DNA from: Heterostelium multicystogenum
Taxonomy: Eukaryota; Evosea; Eumycetozoa; Acytosteliales; Acytosteliaceae
NCBI GenBank assembly: GCA_003667245.1
Contig: RCNN01000027.1
Location: 1 to 64,000, forward strand
Length of the DNA stretch: 64,000 nt
Reading direction: 5' to 3'
Both the position numbers and the translations under genes were made by a program. Below the pieces are notes generated by a model. It was not told the DNA's origin, ran no database searches, and saw nothing but the letters and a program-made list of their open reading frames with translations. Shown piece by piece: positions 10,705 through 24,668 of this stretch (the first letter of the stretch is position 1; the number at the start of each line of letters is the position of its first letter).

Positions 10705-13700
10705 ATTATAATTTAGTAATTTTTAAAACAAATTATCTAAATTCTAAGAAATAATAATAATAATAATTAAATTATGTTAATATAATAGTTAATTTAAATA
10801 ATAAATAAATAAATAATAAATAATAAGTTGGATTATATTAAAACAACAAATGTTTTCTGGAATGAAAATTAATTACAAATAATATAATAAATATTAACAA
10901 TTTAAAAAAGTAGATTTAATTTGATGTACGATAAGTTATATAATATAATTATAAACAATGTTTTATTATGTAAACAATAAATTAGATAGATTTAATATTA
11001 GAAAATATTAATATTTTTGACAACAATTAATTACAAATATAAATAATTATATTTAAGAATAAATATTATTATATTATATGTTAACGGAAAATGATATTAA
11101 TAAATAACCAGGATACAGTATTAACAACAATTTGAATTTTAATGTTAGGTATATTGGTTTAGATTTTGATATATAATTCAATTTTAAAGAATAAAAATAT
11201 AATTATAACAAATAAAGTAATTGAAATTTAATAATCCAAGATTTGTTATAGTTAAATGAATGTTGAATGGTTTGAGGAGTATTTATATAATAGGGTTTTT
11301 GATTGAATAGATCAGGAAAATGGATTGAGGATAAAGTTAATTTTAATTAATTATTTCTTTGAGAATTATTGCAATCGATTATTATAAAACCATAGCATAC
11401 AGAATGATAATAATGTTAAATTGCTAGAGATATTCAAAAGATGGTGTTTTATTGTGGCTGTTGTTGCTGCTGTTGGTTCATTAATTTAAAATTTTATATC
11501 GATCCTAATTGGATTGTTGTTGATGCCAGTTGTTTTAATATGAAAAGCCATTTATGAAATAAGGTTTGACATTATATCTAATACAACCCAATTATAATGA
11601 ATGAAAATATCTTAAAAAGGGAAGTTTACAAAAATATAAGGTGTCCATTTAAATGAATTTGGAGGAAAACACTGAGCATTCATCACATCATTCATTGGGG
11701 TTTGCCCAAATATCTCTGATGTTTGAATGTTTACTGTAATTATCTTGGAAAGATATCATTTTTTAAAAAAATGACCATTATATAAAACCTCTCCAACTAA
11801 AATAACAATACAGAATAGAAAAAGAAGAAATATTTAGAAATCAAACCATAAATACATGAGAATAGGATGTTAGAGAAGAGTTTATCATAGTAGAGTGGTG
11901 TACATTATGATTTTGGTTATAGTTTAAAGATATAATTGGTTCTCTTTATAGGTAAAACCAATCATCCAATCAACCGATTGTCGATCATCATCATCAAACT
12001 TTACATTATATTGTCTTTTTTCATTCATTCCAAAAGTCTCTTTATCTTTATTGATGATAAATTTTTGAGATGAATAATCAATTTCTAACATTTAAAATGT
12101 GTGTATGTGTGTGTGTCTGTGAGTTTAGTGGGTAATAGATACAGATAAATATGTTGATTATAAAAGTTATTGTAATTTTTGGGGGTTGATGTATGTTTAC
12201 CATCATTGTATTTTTAAAGATGTTTGTTTTTTTGTTATTATTTCATTAAGTCATATTCAGGATGCATACATGCAAATGAATGTTTCTCTTCAAATAAAAT
12301 ACACAACAACTAAATTACTAAATAAATAAAATCCATTGATACATTGATAAAATCAACTAAAAAACAAATTACAAAGTTATCTCTATCTTACTTACATATT
12401 ATGATTATTATATGATTTAATAAAAAATGGTTAATTTTTAATAATATTCTAAGATCTTGATAATATTAATATGAAGTTTAATTAATTGTTAATTTATATC
12501 AAAATATAATAAATTAAAAAACAATGAAGTTGACAACGATTGGATTTATTTTGTTGTTGTTATTGTTGTTTAAGCAATATACAAAAATACTATAGTATGT
12601 ATTATTGTAGGAATAGGATATACAAGTGGTGGTTTTTATAAAATTAATATATATTGCTTTCAATATAAAAGTCAAAATTGAATTGATTCTAAAATTGTTC
12701 GTTTCCTTCCTTTTTGTTGATTCAAATGTATAATCTATCCTTATATTCTTTTTGGTTGTTGTTGTTGTTGTTGTTGTTGTTGTTAATTAAATTTTATTTA
12801 ATATTAAAATGACCCTATTATTAATATAAAATGATTCGTTTTTTAATTATATTTCAATACATTACATGTATAATAGCACCTAGGCACTAGTACCGTTTTA
12901 GGTATTTTCAAATAGATTCGTTGATAGTTTTTGGAGGAAGAGGTGAGTTAATGGTTATTTTCATGACATCTTTGCCATTCACCCCTATGCAAACAAGCCT
13001 ACCTGATTGGATATTAAAAACATGAATTGTATTTTTTTACCAAAATAAGTCCCAACTAATTTTTTTTCATTTTTCATTGAAAATTGATAGTTAACTTACT
13101 ACTTTCATTACATTGCCTGGTTATGAATAAATGATTCCAATATGGGATATTTTAATTATTATTATTATTGTTATATTAATATTAATCAATATTGAAATCA
13201 ATTATATCTTAAATTGAATAAATAATGATTTACTTCAAAAAAATTTCATTTAACATTTGTTTTCCAATTAATCTTTATAATCAAAGATAACTATATAATT
13301 CATAATAATATCTATATGATAATTGGTTTTAATATTAGAAGAAACCTGTGATTTCAATATGAATGGTTTTTATCTACAATCAATATCAAGAAAGTGAAAT
13401 AGAATGTGTGAATATTATATTAAATTGCGTAGTATTAGTGGCTGTTAAAATAATCATTTAGTTATTAAATGCAACTTTTAAATATTGTAACAAATATTTA
13501 AGTAATTGATGTTGTTTAAACATAGAACGTTCCATAAACCCATGTGGAACACCTTTTTTTTCGAAATTGATGATGTAAAAAGGGTAAAATATCGTTGATT
13601 GATAAATTTGGGTTCAAACATGTTTGAGTTTTGTGGTTTGGTCGACCATCATTGATCCTGGTATGAGCCAAAAATGATGTGGAGCATTAATTTTATTGAT

Positions 13701-14037
13701 TTTTGGCAATTTATGATATTATTATTTTAATTTTTTTAAATTAAAATATTTTGCAACTCAAAAATCGCAAATTGCAGATATTGATTCAATTTATAAATAA
13801 ATAGCAGGAATAAGGCTAAAGCCAATAATAGTTGTAAACAATTTACTATTTAATAGTAACAACACCTATCTATCTTCATTCACTCACACCACACCACACA
13901 TATCTCAACTATTAGATATTTACTGTTGTGTTGTATCTGACTTTACTTTTACTCAGTTTTTTAAATATATTTCACACACTTATCATTTCGATCTGATAGA
14001 TAGATATCTTAAATCAAAGATATATATTTATATAACT
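10705..14037. other. 3.3-kb AT-rich intergenic region
   Basis: No ORF with protein-like composition and no tRNA- or snRNA-like structure was recognised. It contains a (GTT)10 microsatellite at 12755-12784, TG-rich tracts near 12100 and a weak GTTCCA/TGGAAC hairpin near 13528-13552. The sequence just upstream of 14038 is CA/CT-rich (CACTCACACCACACCACACA), likely the leader of the SQOR gene. Confidence 0.4.
12755..12784. repeat. (GTT)10 microsatellite
   Basis: Ten uninterrupted GTT units in intergenic DNA. Triplet repeats of this kind (CAA/GTT) are abundant in dictyostelid genomes. Confidence 0.9.
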
Positions 14038-15445
14038 ATGAATTTATTTAAATCATTCCATTTTGCATTCCTCCCAACTATGAGTCTTACACCACAAGAC
14101 AATGCTGGTGGTTCAGCTAAACAAGCTGCTGGAAAAGGCCCAACTAAGATCGTCATTGTTGGTGGTGGAGCTGGTGGTTTGTCAACCGCTTCAATGCTTC
14201 AAAGAAAGTTCCAATCCAATGGAAACATTGTTATTGTTGTAAGTTGAATGATCCTTTCTTCTTTGCTGTGGTCATAACATTGATATTAATGTTGTCATTG
14301 ACTTTCTTAGGAACCATCAGATAAGCATTACTATCAACCATTGTGGACTTTGGTAGGTGGAGGTATTTTCACAAAGGACGTCAGTCAGAAAAATGAAAAG
14401 GATTTGATTCCTCAAGGAACCACCTGGGAGAAGGATGGTGTTGCAACTTTCAAGCCAGAGGAAAACATCGTTGTCACAAAGCAAGGAAAGACTTTGACCT
14501 ACGACTACTTGATCGTTGCCACCGGTATCACTATGTATTGGGATCGTATTAAGGGACTCAAAGAAACTCTTGGAAAGAACGGTGTCACCTCTAACTACTC
14601 ATTCGACTCTGTCGACAAGACCTTTGAGTTTATCAAGAATCTCAAGTCAGGAACTGCTATTTTCACATTCCCCAATACCCCAATCAAATGTGGTGGTGCT
14701 CCACAAAAGATCATGTGGTTGGCTGACTCCTATTTCCGTGACCACGGTGTACGTGACAAAATTAATATTAACTTCAATACTGCTGGTGTCTCAATGTTTG
14801 CTGTCAAGAAGTATTCAGATGCTCTCGATCAAATGACCATCGAAAGAAACGTCACCAAGAACTTCAAGTACAACTTGATTGAGGTCAACGGTGAAAAGAA
14901 AGAGGCTGTCTTTGAGACACCTGAGGGTAACAAGACTGTTGCCTTCGATATGCTCCACGTTGTACCACCAATGGGTCCAATTCCAGAAGTAAAGAACTCT
15001 CCACTTGCCGACCCAGCCACTGGATACGTCACCGTCAACAAAGAAACTCTCCAACATACCAAGTACCCCAATGTTTTTCGCACTCGGAGACTGCAGTAAT
15101 CTCCCAACCTCCAAGACCGCTGCCGCCATCACCAAGCAAGCTCCATGTCTCGTAGCAAACCTTATCAGCCACAAGAATGGACAGCCACTCGAGGCCAAAT
15201 ACGATGGTTACACCTCCTGCCCAATCACCACCAGCTACTCACACATCATGTTGGCTGAATTCAAATATGACAATGTCGTTGCCGAGTCATTCCCATGGGA
15301 TCAATCAAAGCCATCAAGATTCGCCATGTTGCTCAAGAAGCATGTCTTCCCACCCGCTTACTGGCAAGGTGTATTGAACGGACGTTGGTTTGGTCCACGT
15401 ACTGTTTTCAACCCATTCACCATTCCAGATGTAAAATCCCAATAA
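14038..15445 (+). CDS. sqor: Sulfide:quinone oxidoreductase, mitochondrial
   Basis: FAD flavoprotein of the inner mitochondrial membrane that oxidises sulfide and reduces quinone. Two exons (14038-14238 and 14311-15445) join in phase 0. The N-terminus is amphipathic and basic (MNLFKSFHFAF), as expected for import. The dinucleotide fold VGGGAGGLST lies at residues 41-50. Redox cysteines are visible in PIKCGGAPQK and TSCPITTSYS, and the second FAD motif is ALGDCSNLPTSK. One extra T in the run at about 15074-15078 breaks the frame between YPNV and ALGDCSN. Removing one base gives 444 residues, normal for the type II (human SQOR-like) family. The rest is highly conserved, so the gene is probably intact in the organism. 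Confidence 0.93.
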
Positions 15446-15736
15446 ACCACACAAATAAATAAAAACTATTAGTATTATTACCAGGATCGATCCATATCTT
15501 TTATATATTTCATTTCCTACACCCTACCCACTGTTTGTTATGTGTTGAAATTTCGAGTTCTTTATCCTTTGCTTTTTTTACCAGGTTTGGAAGTCAAATC
15601 GACTTCGTTTTTTGTTTTTGTTTTCATTAAATTTTTCATACTGCCTATAAATCTTGGTTGTTGTCTGAGGTTTGTTACTTTTGTTTAATTAGATTAAATT
15701 AGATTAGTTGATTCATCAACAAGTGAAGGCGGAGAA

Positions 15737-17307
15737 ATGTCAAATAGAATGTTTAGCGATGATATTGATGAAGAGGACGAGTTGACAATGTTGGTTTGTC
15801 AATGGTTGGACGAGCGTGGTTACAGAGACACTTTGGAATCATTGCAGACCAACAGTGGCAAAAACTACAACTCTGACCAAATCAAGATGGGTAGTCAATT
15901 AAACTATATCTATAACGAGCACAAGGAACTACAAATCTCAGCTGCTTTCAGTGAAATGGCAATTGACGAAGAAGATCAAGATTTGGTATGTTAATCTCTT
16001 GATAATGTCATCAATATGATTAATAAAGCTAATGACTATTCTACTATACCAACTATATATATATATTAGAATGACGGTGGTAATGGAGTTTACCCAAAGG
16101 CATTGGAGGAACAATTCAATGACATCCACAAGGCTAATATCTTGTCATGCAGATTTATGAATGCACCAAGTAAGTCCGTCTATCCATCTTTTAATCATCT
16201 GCTCGAGAAGTTTAACTTATCATATCTTTAGACTGTAATATACTTGTTACTGGATCAACTGATAAGACCATCAGAGTAACTGATTTCGTTACCAATAAGG
16301 TTTTATACACATTCTCAGAGATTTCACATGCACCTTTCATTTCTATGGATTTCAGTCCAATCGATCCGTATGAATCATCAAATTACTATGCTTATTTGGA
16401 ATTATATTAATATGAAATCTATCAATGCTTGTAGAGAGTTGTTGCTGGCATCATCTGTTGATGGATCTACTTCATTGTTAAGAATAAACAGCAATACTGG
16501 TGAAGGTCAAGTCGTACAGCAATTCAAAGATCACGTTAAATATGTTGTCAGAGTTAGATGGAGTCCAGATGGAAACAGATTTGCAACTTGTTCCTACGAT
16601 AAGACTTTGAAATACTATCAAAGAGATCCACAAGATGCATCTAAATTCGTATTGGTCAACTCTATTGAGTTCCCATTCTCATTGGAATCCTTAATATTTA
16701 CACCTGTAAGGAAGAAACTAAAAGATACAAATTCAATTTACATAATTACTCACTGATACTCTTTACCATTGATCTTTAGGATTCAGAGAGAATCATTACA
16801 GCATGCAGAGAATCAAATTATATTCAATATGTAAGCTTTGAAAATGGATCGATAGAAAAGTTCAATATGAATGCCAATGGTGATGATCATGTTAGTTTCT
16901 CAGCAATGGAGTTTGCCATTTCGCCAAACAAGAAATATCTCTTGGTTTCTACTGATCGTAATCGTTTGATTCTCTTTAAGATCGGTAGTGAAAAGCAACT
17001 TCGTAACTTCTATGGTGCATTCAACGATAACTTCTGTACTACAAGAAACACATTCGATGTAACTGGAAAATATGTATATTCTGTAAGTATCGCCAAGCTG
17101 TAGTTATCAAGAAAGCCACTTACCAATCAATCTTAATTGCAGACTTCACAAGATAATCAAATCTATGTTTGGGATGTAGCTACTCAAAAGATTGTCTCTA
17201 AATTGAAACAACACACTTCGTCGATCAGAGATCTATCAATTCACCCAACATTGAATATTTTAGCATCTTGCTCATTTGACAAATCAGTTTGTGTTTGGAA
17301 AGTATGA
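15737..17307 (+). CDS. LisH and WD40-repeat protein
   Basis: Six exons: 15737-15985, 16070-16169, 16232-16367, 16435-16705, 16780-17082 and 17143-17307. All donors are GT and acceptors AG, and together they give an unbroken 407-residue protein. The N-terminus is acidic and carries a LisH dimerisation motif (MLVCQWLDERGYRDTLESL). WD40 blades follow, recognisable as GSTDKTIRVTDFVTNK, SPDGNRFATCSYDKTLKYY, NQIYVWDVATQKIVSKL and LASCSFDKSVCVWKV. LisH-WD40 proteins usually act as scaffolds in E3 ligase, chromatin or cytoskeletal complexes; I cannot assign which. The gene starts about 290 bases downstream of SQOR and is convergent with the ComC-like gene, whose stop is about 125 bases beyond this one. 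Confidence 0.88.
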
Positions 17308-17432
17308 ACAATGAATACAATTTAACAGAAAATTTGTCAGCAGAACCAAATTATCGATCAATTCCTCTGATTGAATTAATATCATTCCATTTTATTTAAA
17401 ATGTTGTGCCATTATAGATGTTTTATCAACTT

Positions 17433-20400
17433 TTAGTTGTTGGATTCTGATGATTTTAGTTTTTGAAGTTTTTGTTGCATGTTTTTGTATTCTTTTCTTT
17501 GCATTGTTACCTTTTTCTTTAATAATACAACAGTTACGACAGATGCAATCAAGATAACACCCACCACCACAACAACAGTTGCAATGATCCATGATTTACT
17601 CTTTGATTTCGATGAACATGATGTTGGTTCAGCGCTAGTGTCAATCAATAGAGAGAAATCAGGATCAATCAGACATTGATTTTCGCAATATGGAAGATTC
17701 ATTCCAATATAGGTGGTGGTGATTTGATTGAAAGTGGTCATGTTGATCACTCGATTCTCAACAGCAACCGATCTTTGGTCAGTCATTGCAAATGGCAAGA
17801 ATCGACCGTAGAATGACTTATCAGCATAGCTCACTTTGATGAACTTCATGTTGTTTGTGATCGAATCAATTCCAACATCTGATATCGTTTGTTGGTCTTC
17901 ACATTCACCTTTTTGTGACATTGTTGGTTTCAAACTCACTCTCCATGATGACTCTGAGGATATTTACTTTGTCTTTGAACATCCAATTCTTGATTGATAT
18001 CATCAACTTCAATGATTGTGCTTGATAGATTGTTGTGATTCCTGCAAATTTGATGGTTCTTTCAAGTGGTGAATAATCAATTGTGGTTTGTATGAGTGTC
18101 GATGTTGTGGCATTCGGTTTGATTGTATAGATATGTGTTGTAAGAGTATCATTGGTCTTAATGGAATAATTCCATTGCTTTGTGATTACTTCATCGACAA
18201 TCAAACCAATTGGATCTAATTCTTGGATTGCAATGACATTGAATTTGAAGAGGAATCCAGTTGTTGTCACAACACTTGGTGATGGTGATTTATCGTCTGG
18301 AAGCACAACAACACCATCATCGATTTTCGATTCACAGTAGAATCCATTGAATCCATTGAAACATAGGCATCTTGCATGATAGCACCGGCCATTGTTGTTA
18401 CACAATGAATTCAATCCACAATCATCACTTGGTGGAACTTGATAATATTACCAAATTAGCTAAATCAATTTAAATTTGATCATAAACGAATTCATTACTC
18501 ACTAACATTCAAAAATCGTATCATAAACCCAATTATTTGTAGATATACTGATAATATGTGATTTGATTTCATAACCAGCACGTAATTTACAGAGAATTGT
18601 TGTTTCATTGTATTCAGAGATTCCACATAAATCGTAATCTGTCCTCACTAAAACTGTTGGATTATAGATATCCTTTCCAAAATTTCCATGAATTGTAATT
18701 ATTCCACCATTGTTTGTAATATTGGATACTGATGTAATTATTAATTCTATTCGATAACGACTATTAGTTAGATGAAATACATGTCTTTAGTTGGTATTGG
18801 TATTGGTTCAACATACCGTTTGAAGACCATTTTGATACATTTTGTAAAACATTTGAAAATTGAATCAAGATCTGGTGGTCAGTCGGAGGTATGTAATTAA
18901 TGATGGTACATTTTAATTTCCATGGAGCTATTAGATGAGACAATACATGGATAGCCATCTCCAGTGACTGTGAATGGGAAATACAAATTTAATGAACCCA
19001 TAATTTGGAAATCTGTATTATTGGATGTTGTATTTGGAAAAGTCTTTGAATAGTAAATATTATCTTTTCAAAGGTAATCAGTTAGTATCAACATAAACAA
19101 AAAGACATTCAAATAGTAAATACAAACTATCTGTTCCCCAAAATATTTCGAAGGTATACTTTGGATAATTTGATGAAAAACTAATATTTTTGGCTCCATT
19201 GGGAACTGAAGGTTTAAATCTTTTGATTTACAATGTTAGAAATACTACTAATTGATTTCCTAATATAATTTACTTACCTAAATTGTTGGTTTGGTATTAA
19301 ACAATCAAAGGGATTAAAATCTGATGAAATTCCCCAACCAAGATTCTCTTATTTTTTAAATTGTTAGTGATTTCATATATTAAAAATTTTAATTTAATAC
19401 TTACCACCTGTAAGGTTGAAACTGGAATACTTATTGCTAGAATTGATTTAAAATGAATTTAATATCAGAACTATAAAATTATGAATAAAGTTCTTACTTT
19501 TGTAAATAAATTTTGTTTGATAAAGTTTAATTGCTTGATAGATATAATTGTTAGATAATTTTAATGCATAATGAAACAATAGAAAATACTTACGACATTC
19601 AAATGTTGAAGTCCAGTTGAAAATATTTGTGGGAACTCTCCTTGAATAAAAAAGATCATCTCTATAGCATTTGAAGCAATCAGGAATGGTTGATGATAAT
19701 ACAGTTGATTCATAACCGATATCATATTGAGTAAAAACAATTTGATGGAAAGAGATCTGTAGAAATCTTATCTTCAAATTTTATAGACTTTGGTTCTAAA
19801 GCTCCAAAATCATTTAAATATCCGGTGACATTGGTAAGAAGATAGGCTCTATTGTATCATAGATAAAAAGTCATTAGAAATACAAATCAATTGTAAGTTT
19901 TTGAGTATAATTACACGGAAAAGCCTTTTTGGAACCATGAAAGTTGTGGAATTTCACTTTTTGTAATCTCCAATTCACTTTTGAAATATATTAGTTTGAT
20001 TTAGAACTATATTTTTTGGGATTATTTCCACTTACAGATTCTTTAGTTTGGATACTTTTGTTACATTGGCTGATCCCAATGATATTACTCTAAGAGAAAA
20101 AATAATTAATAAAGAATCTTTGTTTTGTATAGAATTAGTATTTACAATGATGTTAGATTTGGGAACACTGTAAAGTCTGATATTGCTCCATAGTTCACAG
20201 ACTTAAATGTACTAAAGAATATCTATTAATATAATTGATGAAAATACTTATTTAATATATTAATAACTTACATGCTTTCTATACTGGGAGATGATATTAG
20301 ATTTAGAGAGGTTCTTATCAAAGATCTAAAAGCAAATAAGTTAATATTTATTAAAAAAAAATATTAAATCTATATTTATACTAACAGAAGTTTTAATGAT

Positions 20401-21464
20401 TTAGAATCAATAGTAACCATATAATTGGGTGCTAGGTTTAGATCACTATTTGAATATTAGATAAATAAAGTAGAATAGGAAAATTATAACTATTTACATT
20501 GATAGAATATTTGGAAAGTTGGAGGAAGTGAAATTTAATTCTGTTGATGAAATTGACACATAACTTGATACAGTTCTTGAGTTGTAAAATTAGTTATGGT
20601 ATTATATTATATTTAGATTATATTAACATACATATTTTCGAGAACAGGGAATGACATTGAAGTATCTAGATCCAAAGTATAGAGAGAATCTCTCTGAGCT
20701 AATATTGTAATCGATTTTAAAGTTGGTACAAATAAGTTTCTTGTAATATTTTGTTGTATTTCAAATACATTAAGAAAACTAGTAGTAGATATTGAAGAAT
20801 TAGACAGTGTTCATTGTAAAGTTATAAAATAACATGACTTACAAAGTTTCTAGAGGCAAATACTTTGGAAATTGATCTGGAATGATTGTGGTATTGACTA
20901 TGATATTTAAAGTTTTAAATTGTTTGTTGTATTCATTATCAAGAAGCTCTAAAAGATTATAAGAATCATTCTTGGGAAAATTGCTTTCTAAAATCATGTT
21001 TTCTAAATTTGGAAGGATTAACTTGTCGATATACTCAGGCTCACCTTTATCTGTTGGTGCATAGTAGTCCATGATATCTCTTCAATATATGTATAATATT
21101 AATAATTACTTCAAATTGAGTGGGATTGATATATCTTACTTACATGCCTGTAATACTATCTTTACCATCTATAAGTAAACACCGAACATTTCCATTTGAA
21201 AGAATATTACTGCATCGATTTCCTAAAATCAACCAGTCTTTTTTATATTGTTTCGCTAACCATTTCAATGCAGTGACTTTTAAGATGTTGGTGATGAAGA
21301 TGATGAATTCCGATTGTGAATAAATTGTTCAATCAAATATATTTTCTCAAATTAAACTACCTACTTTCATTTGTAGATAGTGGTTTAATGATTGGTTGAG
21401 CATCAGCGAAACTCTGAACACATATGATAATAAATATAGATATAATAAACAATCTACTTCTCAT
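17433..21464 (-). CDS. ComC-like LRR/EGF membrane protein, copy 2 (one frameshift)
   Basis: The start at 21464 opens a signal peptide in a short exon, almost identical to that of copy 1. Many short exons follow coding for divergent leucine-rich repeats (for example PTDKGEPEYIDKLILPNLEN), then a six-Cys EGF-like module (LCNNNGRCYHARCLCFNG) and a beta-rich domain (about 17940-18340). The end is a transmembrane helix (WIIATVVVVVGVILIASVVT) and a basic cytoplasmic tail ending at 17433. This is the type I membrane architecture of dictyostelid ComC-like proteins, thought to work in intercellular signalling or adhesion. A run of five A on the coding strand near 17908-17914 is one base short: the frame stops after NNVTKR, while the next frame carries KGECEDQQT. 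Paralogue of the partial gene at the window start. Confidence 0.75.
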
Positions 21465-22219
21465 TTTTTTTAGATAAAATTAAAAATGATTGTCTGTTCT
21501 TAGCTAATTTTTCTATTGGAGAAAAAACAAAAAAAAAAACAGCAACATATCAAAGTAATCAAAAAAAACAAGATTTTTTCTGATATTTTGATTAAAATCT
21601 AGCTACCATATTCCAAAAATAGAAAAGTAAATCAGGTTCAAAAAATAAGAAAATCTATACAAAAGTTCCAGATTTAGTTGAATCTCATAATAGATCTAAA
21701 ATTATTAAAAATGCCAATTTCATTCGGTAGGACTTTGACCGAAACTACATCAAATGAAAATCCATATACTTATGGTTCCTCACAAAAGTATAAATAATGA
21801 ATTGTAATTCAAGATATATAAAAATAATTATCTTAAAGTCAAACAATCTAGGAGTGTCAAAAAATCTTTTATGAACTTACCTTTGTTGTTTTAGATATCA
21901 CAATTCAATTGGTGATCAATACTAATGAAACCAACAATTCAAAGAAATTATTGTATGATTGATTGATACTCTCTCAATCTCTCAATTTCATGATAAGATA
22001 AATATGTTTAAAGGCATCTTATATATTCATAAATTTCCAATTTCAACCTTCCAGTTTTATTTACATATGTAATTGTTTTTTTTTCCTCTAAATTATTTTT
22101 AATCAAAATGAAAAAAACAACTAAATTAAAAACGAAAGATGTGTGTGTTTAAAGTAGACGACCTACACTTAAATCATTATTATAATATATATCATATACT
22201 ATTATTATTATATAAATGA
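21465..22219. promoter_or_regulatory. Divergent promoter region between ComC-like copy 2 and KAT14
   Basis: About 750 bases, no coding potential. It holds a stem TTCGGT/ACCGAA at 21723-21743 with a 9-base loop, flanked by an outer TTTCA/TGAAA pairing (21718-21759). An AT-rich leader lies before 22220. An out-of-frame ATG at 22216 precedes the real start and would open a 13-codon uORF overlapping it. Confidence 0.4.
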
Positions 22220-24461
22220 ATGAATACAAATATAGATACAAATTTAAATACAAATAGTATATCTACAACTATAAATAATAATAATAATAATACTGTAAAT
22301 ACATCTTCATCTACATTGTCGAATAACAATGGTACCACTGTAATACACTCCACTCCTTTGAATACAACCAGTAACAGTACTACGACTACTACTACTTTTC
22401 CTCCTCCTCATGATATTGTTGCACCTACTACTACTACGACTACTTCTACAGACAACACGAAGGTCAATAAAATCTTTGTTCCATATAGTAAATTGACAAC
22501 TCAAGCAGCTTCAACTTATACATCATCATCAACTTCTATACCAACAATAAAAAATGAACCGGTCAAACCGATTTTAAATGTAACTTTGACAAATACTACA
22601 CAATCAGCAGCAACTACTGCTACGACTACTGCAACTGCCGCACCTTCGTCGGTATCATCTACTACGCCAAAACCACCAGCTGTTTCCACATCGAAAGTGG
22701 CATCGACATCTTTGCATGCACCAATATCTGCTCCAACACCAAATACAGCTACAACTACTTCCATTCCCAAGCCAGTAACAACACCTGCTAAACAGCCTAC
22801 AAGCACCCATCAAGCACCAAGTTTAAAGCCTTCGACAAGCACAACCTATACACCAACTGCAGATTTAAAGAGATCTACTCCCCCAGCACAGGACATAGAG
22901 GATGTAAGTAGAATAGCCATCGTTTATCAAAATTCATCATCCTAACATCTATCCATCAAGAAAAAAAGTTATTAAGAAGAAGCGATTGGTTGGACCACTT
23001 ACGATTGCAGAAGAAGATTTTATTGCCAATGCATTCAAGAATGTACCAGACACCAAACTATCTACTGATGTAAAGAGAATCAAAAGAAAATTCTTATTAA
23101 GAGAGGTATGTAGTTGGTAAACAAATGACATCCAACTCGAGAACCAAGTCTCTAACAACGCTTGCATGTACAGCACAAAAGAAGTCTTAATCTTGAAACA
23201 TTTGATTTAGATATAAAAGTACAGCAATATGCATCGCAAATGAAAAAGAAAGATCAAAAGGTGTCAATCTACTTCTCAAAAGAGGAGATTCCAGCAGTCT
23301 TCTCAAAGAAAACCACTTCATTCGCTTGAGAACCTGAATGGTGTGATCGATGAGAAGGTAAATGAACTGGCACATCCACTTCAAGTGTTTTCAACACAGC
23401 TTGAGAAGCAACAACAACAACAACTGGAAAAACAGCAACAGGAGCTCGAAAGGAAACTGCAGCTCGAACGCCAGCAGGAGCTAGAGAGACAACAGCAACT
23501 TGAGAAGTGGAGACGAGAACTCAAGGACACAGCCGTCTACAACGAAGACGGGATTCACTCCATGATTGTACATGCAGAATATTTATTGAACGACAAGAAG
23601 CCAATGAAACCAATACCACCACCCCAACCAAAACCAAAAGTACCAGATACACCTGATGAATCAACACCAGCAGCTACAGCGACGATAAACAACTCTCAAA
23701 CCGATAATGACCTAAAGAAGCATTACCATTGGAGCAGTGGAAACAGTAGCAATGGAAATCAACTTGCATTGCAACCTCAGCAGCAACCTCAGCAGCAACA
23801 ACAGACTATTGTCAAACCATTTCAAATACTCAAAGAAAAGATACTCTATCCCAAGCGTGATTTGGAAACGCTTATCAAGCCACATATCAGTCCACATACA
23901 ACTAGAGAGCTAAAAGCATTTATTAGACGTGATTATGAGACGGTGCCGCAGTGTGTGTCACTGCTGCGCGAACTCTATCAATTCTTTATTGCGAATGGAA
24001 TGGTTGGATACTCACCACTGGCAACAGAGTTCTACCCTATTGACTATCGTTATTTGACACCGGAACTAGTCGACAAAACACAGTGGTTCTTGTGCGAAGA
24101 GTTTTGGCCTGGCATCGACTTGAGCGAAATTTTGGAATATCCTGACTTTACAGTGGTGGCCATGTATCGGTCCATGGTTGTTGGATGTGGGATGATGAAT
24201 CCCGATGGTTACATTATGTATCTAGCTGTAAGACCTGGATGGGAGGGAAAAGGAATTGCATCATTCATGCTATATCACCTTACTCAAACAATGGTGGGTC
24301 GTGATATCACACTGCACGTATCGACCAACAACACTGCCATGATACTCTATCAAAAATTTGGTTTCAAGATCGAAGAGTACATTGTTGGTTTCTATGATAA
24401 ATTCTATTCCAACGAATCTGGAAGATCTAAAAACGCCTATCTCCTCAGACTAAGAAGATAA
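22220..24461 (+). CDS. kat14: KAT14/CSRP2BP-type histone acetyltransferase (ATAC complex subunit)
   Basis: Three exons (22220-22903, 22961-23105 and 23174-24461). The N-terminal exon is Asn/Thr/Ser-rich low complexity. The middle contains a basic conserved block (LVGPLTIAEEDFIANAFKNV) and a Gln/Glu coiled coil. The C-terminal 180 residues are a GNAT acetyltransferase closely resembling human KAT14: YPDFTVVAMYRSMVVGCGMM, then the acetyl-CoA motif RPGWEGKGIASFMLYHL, then TLHVSTNNTAMILYQKFGFK and a final LRLRR. KAT14 binds ADA2A in the ATAC histone acetyltransferase complex. Two one-base excesses, in an A run at 22961-22967 and an A run near 23309, break the frame. Removing both gives 704 residues. 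The paralogue GCN5 is excluded because no bromodomain follows the GNAT domain. Confidence 0.85.
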
Positions 24462-24668
24462 GACAAAAAGCAACCCAAAACAAATGAATGTCAATGTAAC
24501 TAAAGTCGATTGCAATCATCAATCTCTACTGATCGTCACGATTATGATTATTATCTGATTCATTTCTTAATTTACACTTTAAATATTGAAGCACTACTTT
24601 AATTAATTTAATTACGAAATCAATTCAATGAGACAGACACTCTCCCAGCATCAACACTAAATACCCCT

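Noticed and set aside
14815..15198. Minus-strand ORFs of 127 and 92 codons
   Set aside because: Antisense to the conserved SQOR reading frame with no homologous features of their own.
22516..22806. 96-codon Val/Ala-rich minus-strand ORF
   Set aside because: Complement of the Thr/Ser/Pro-rich first exon of the KAT14 gene.
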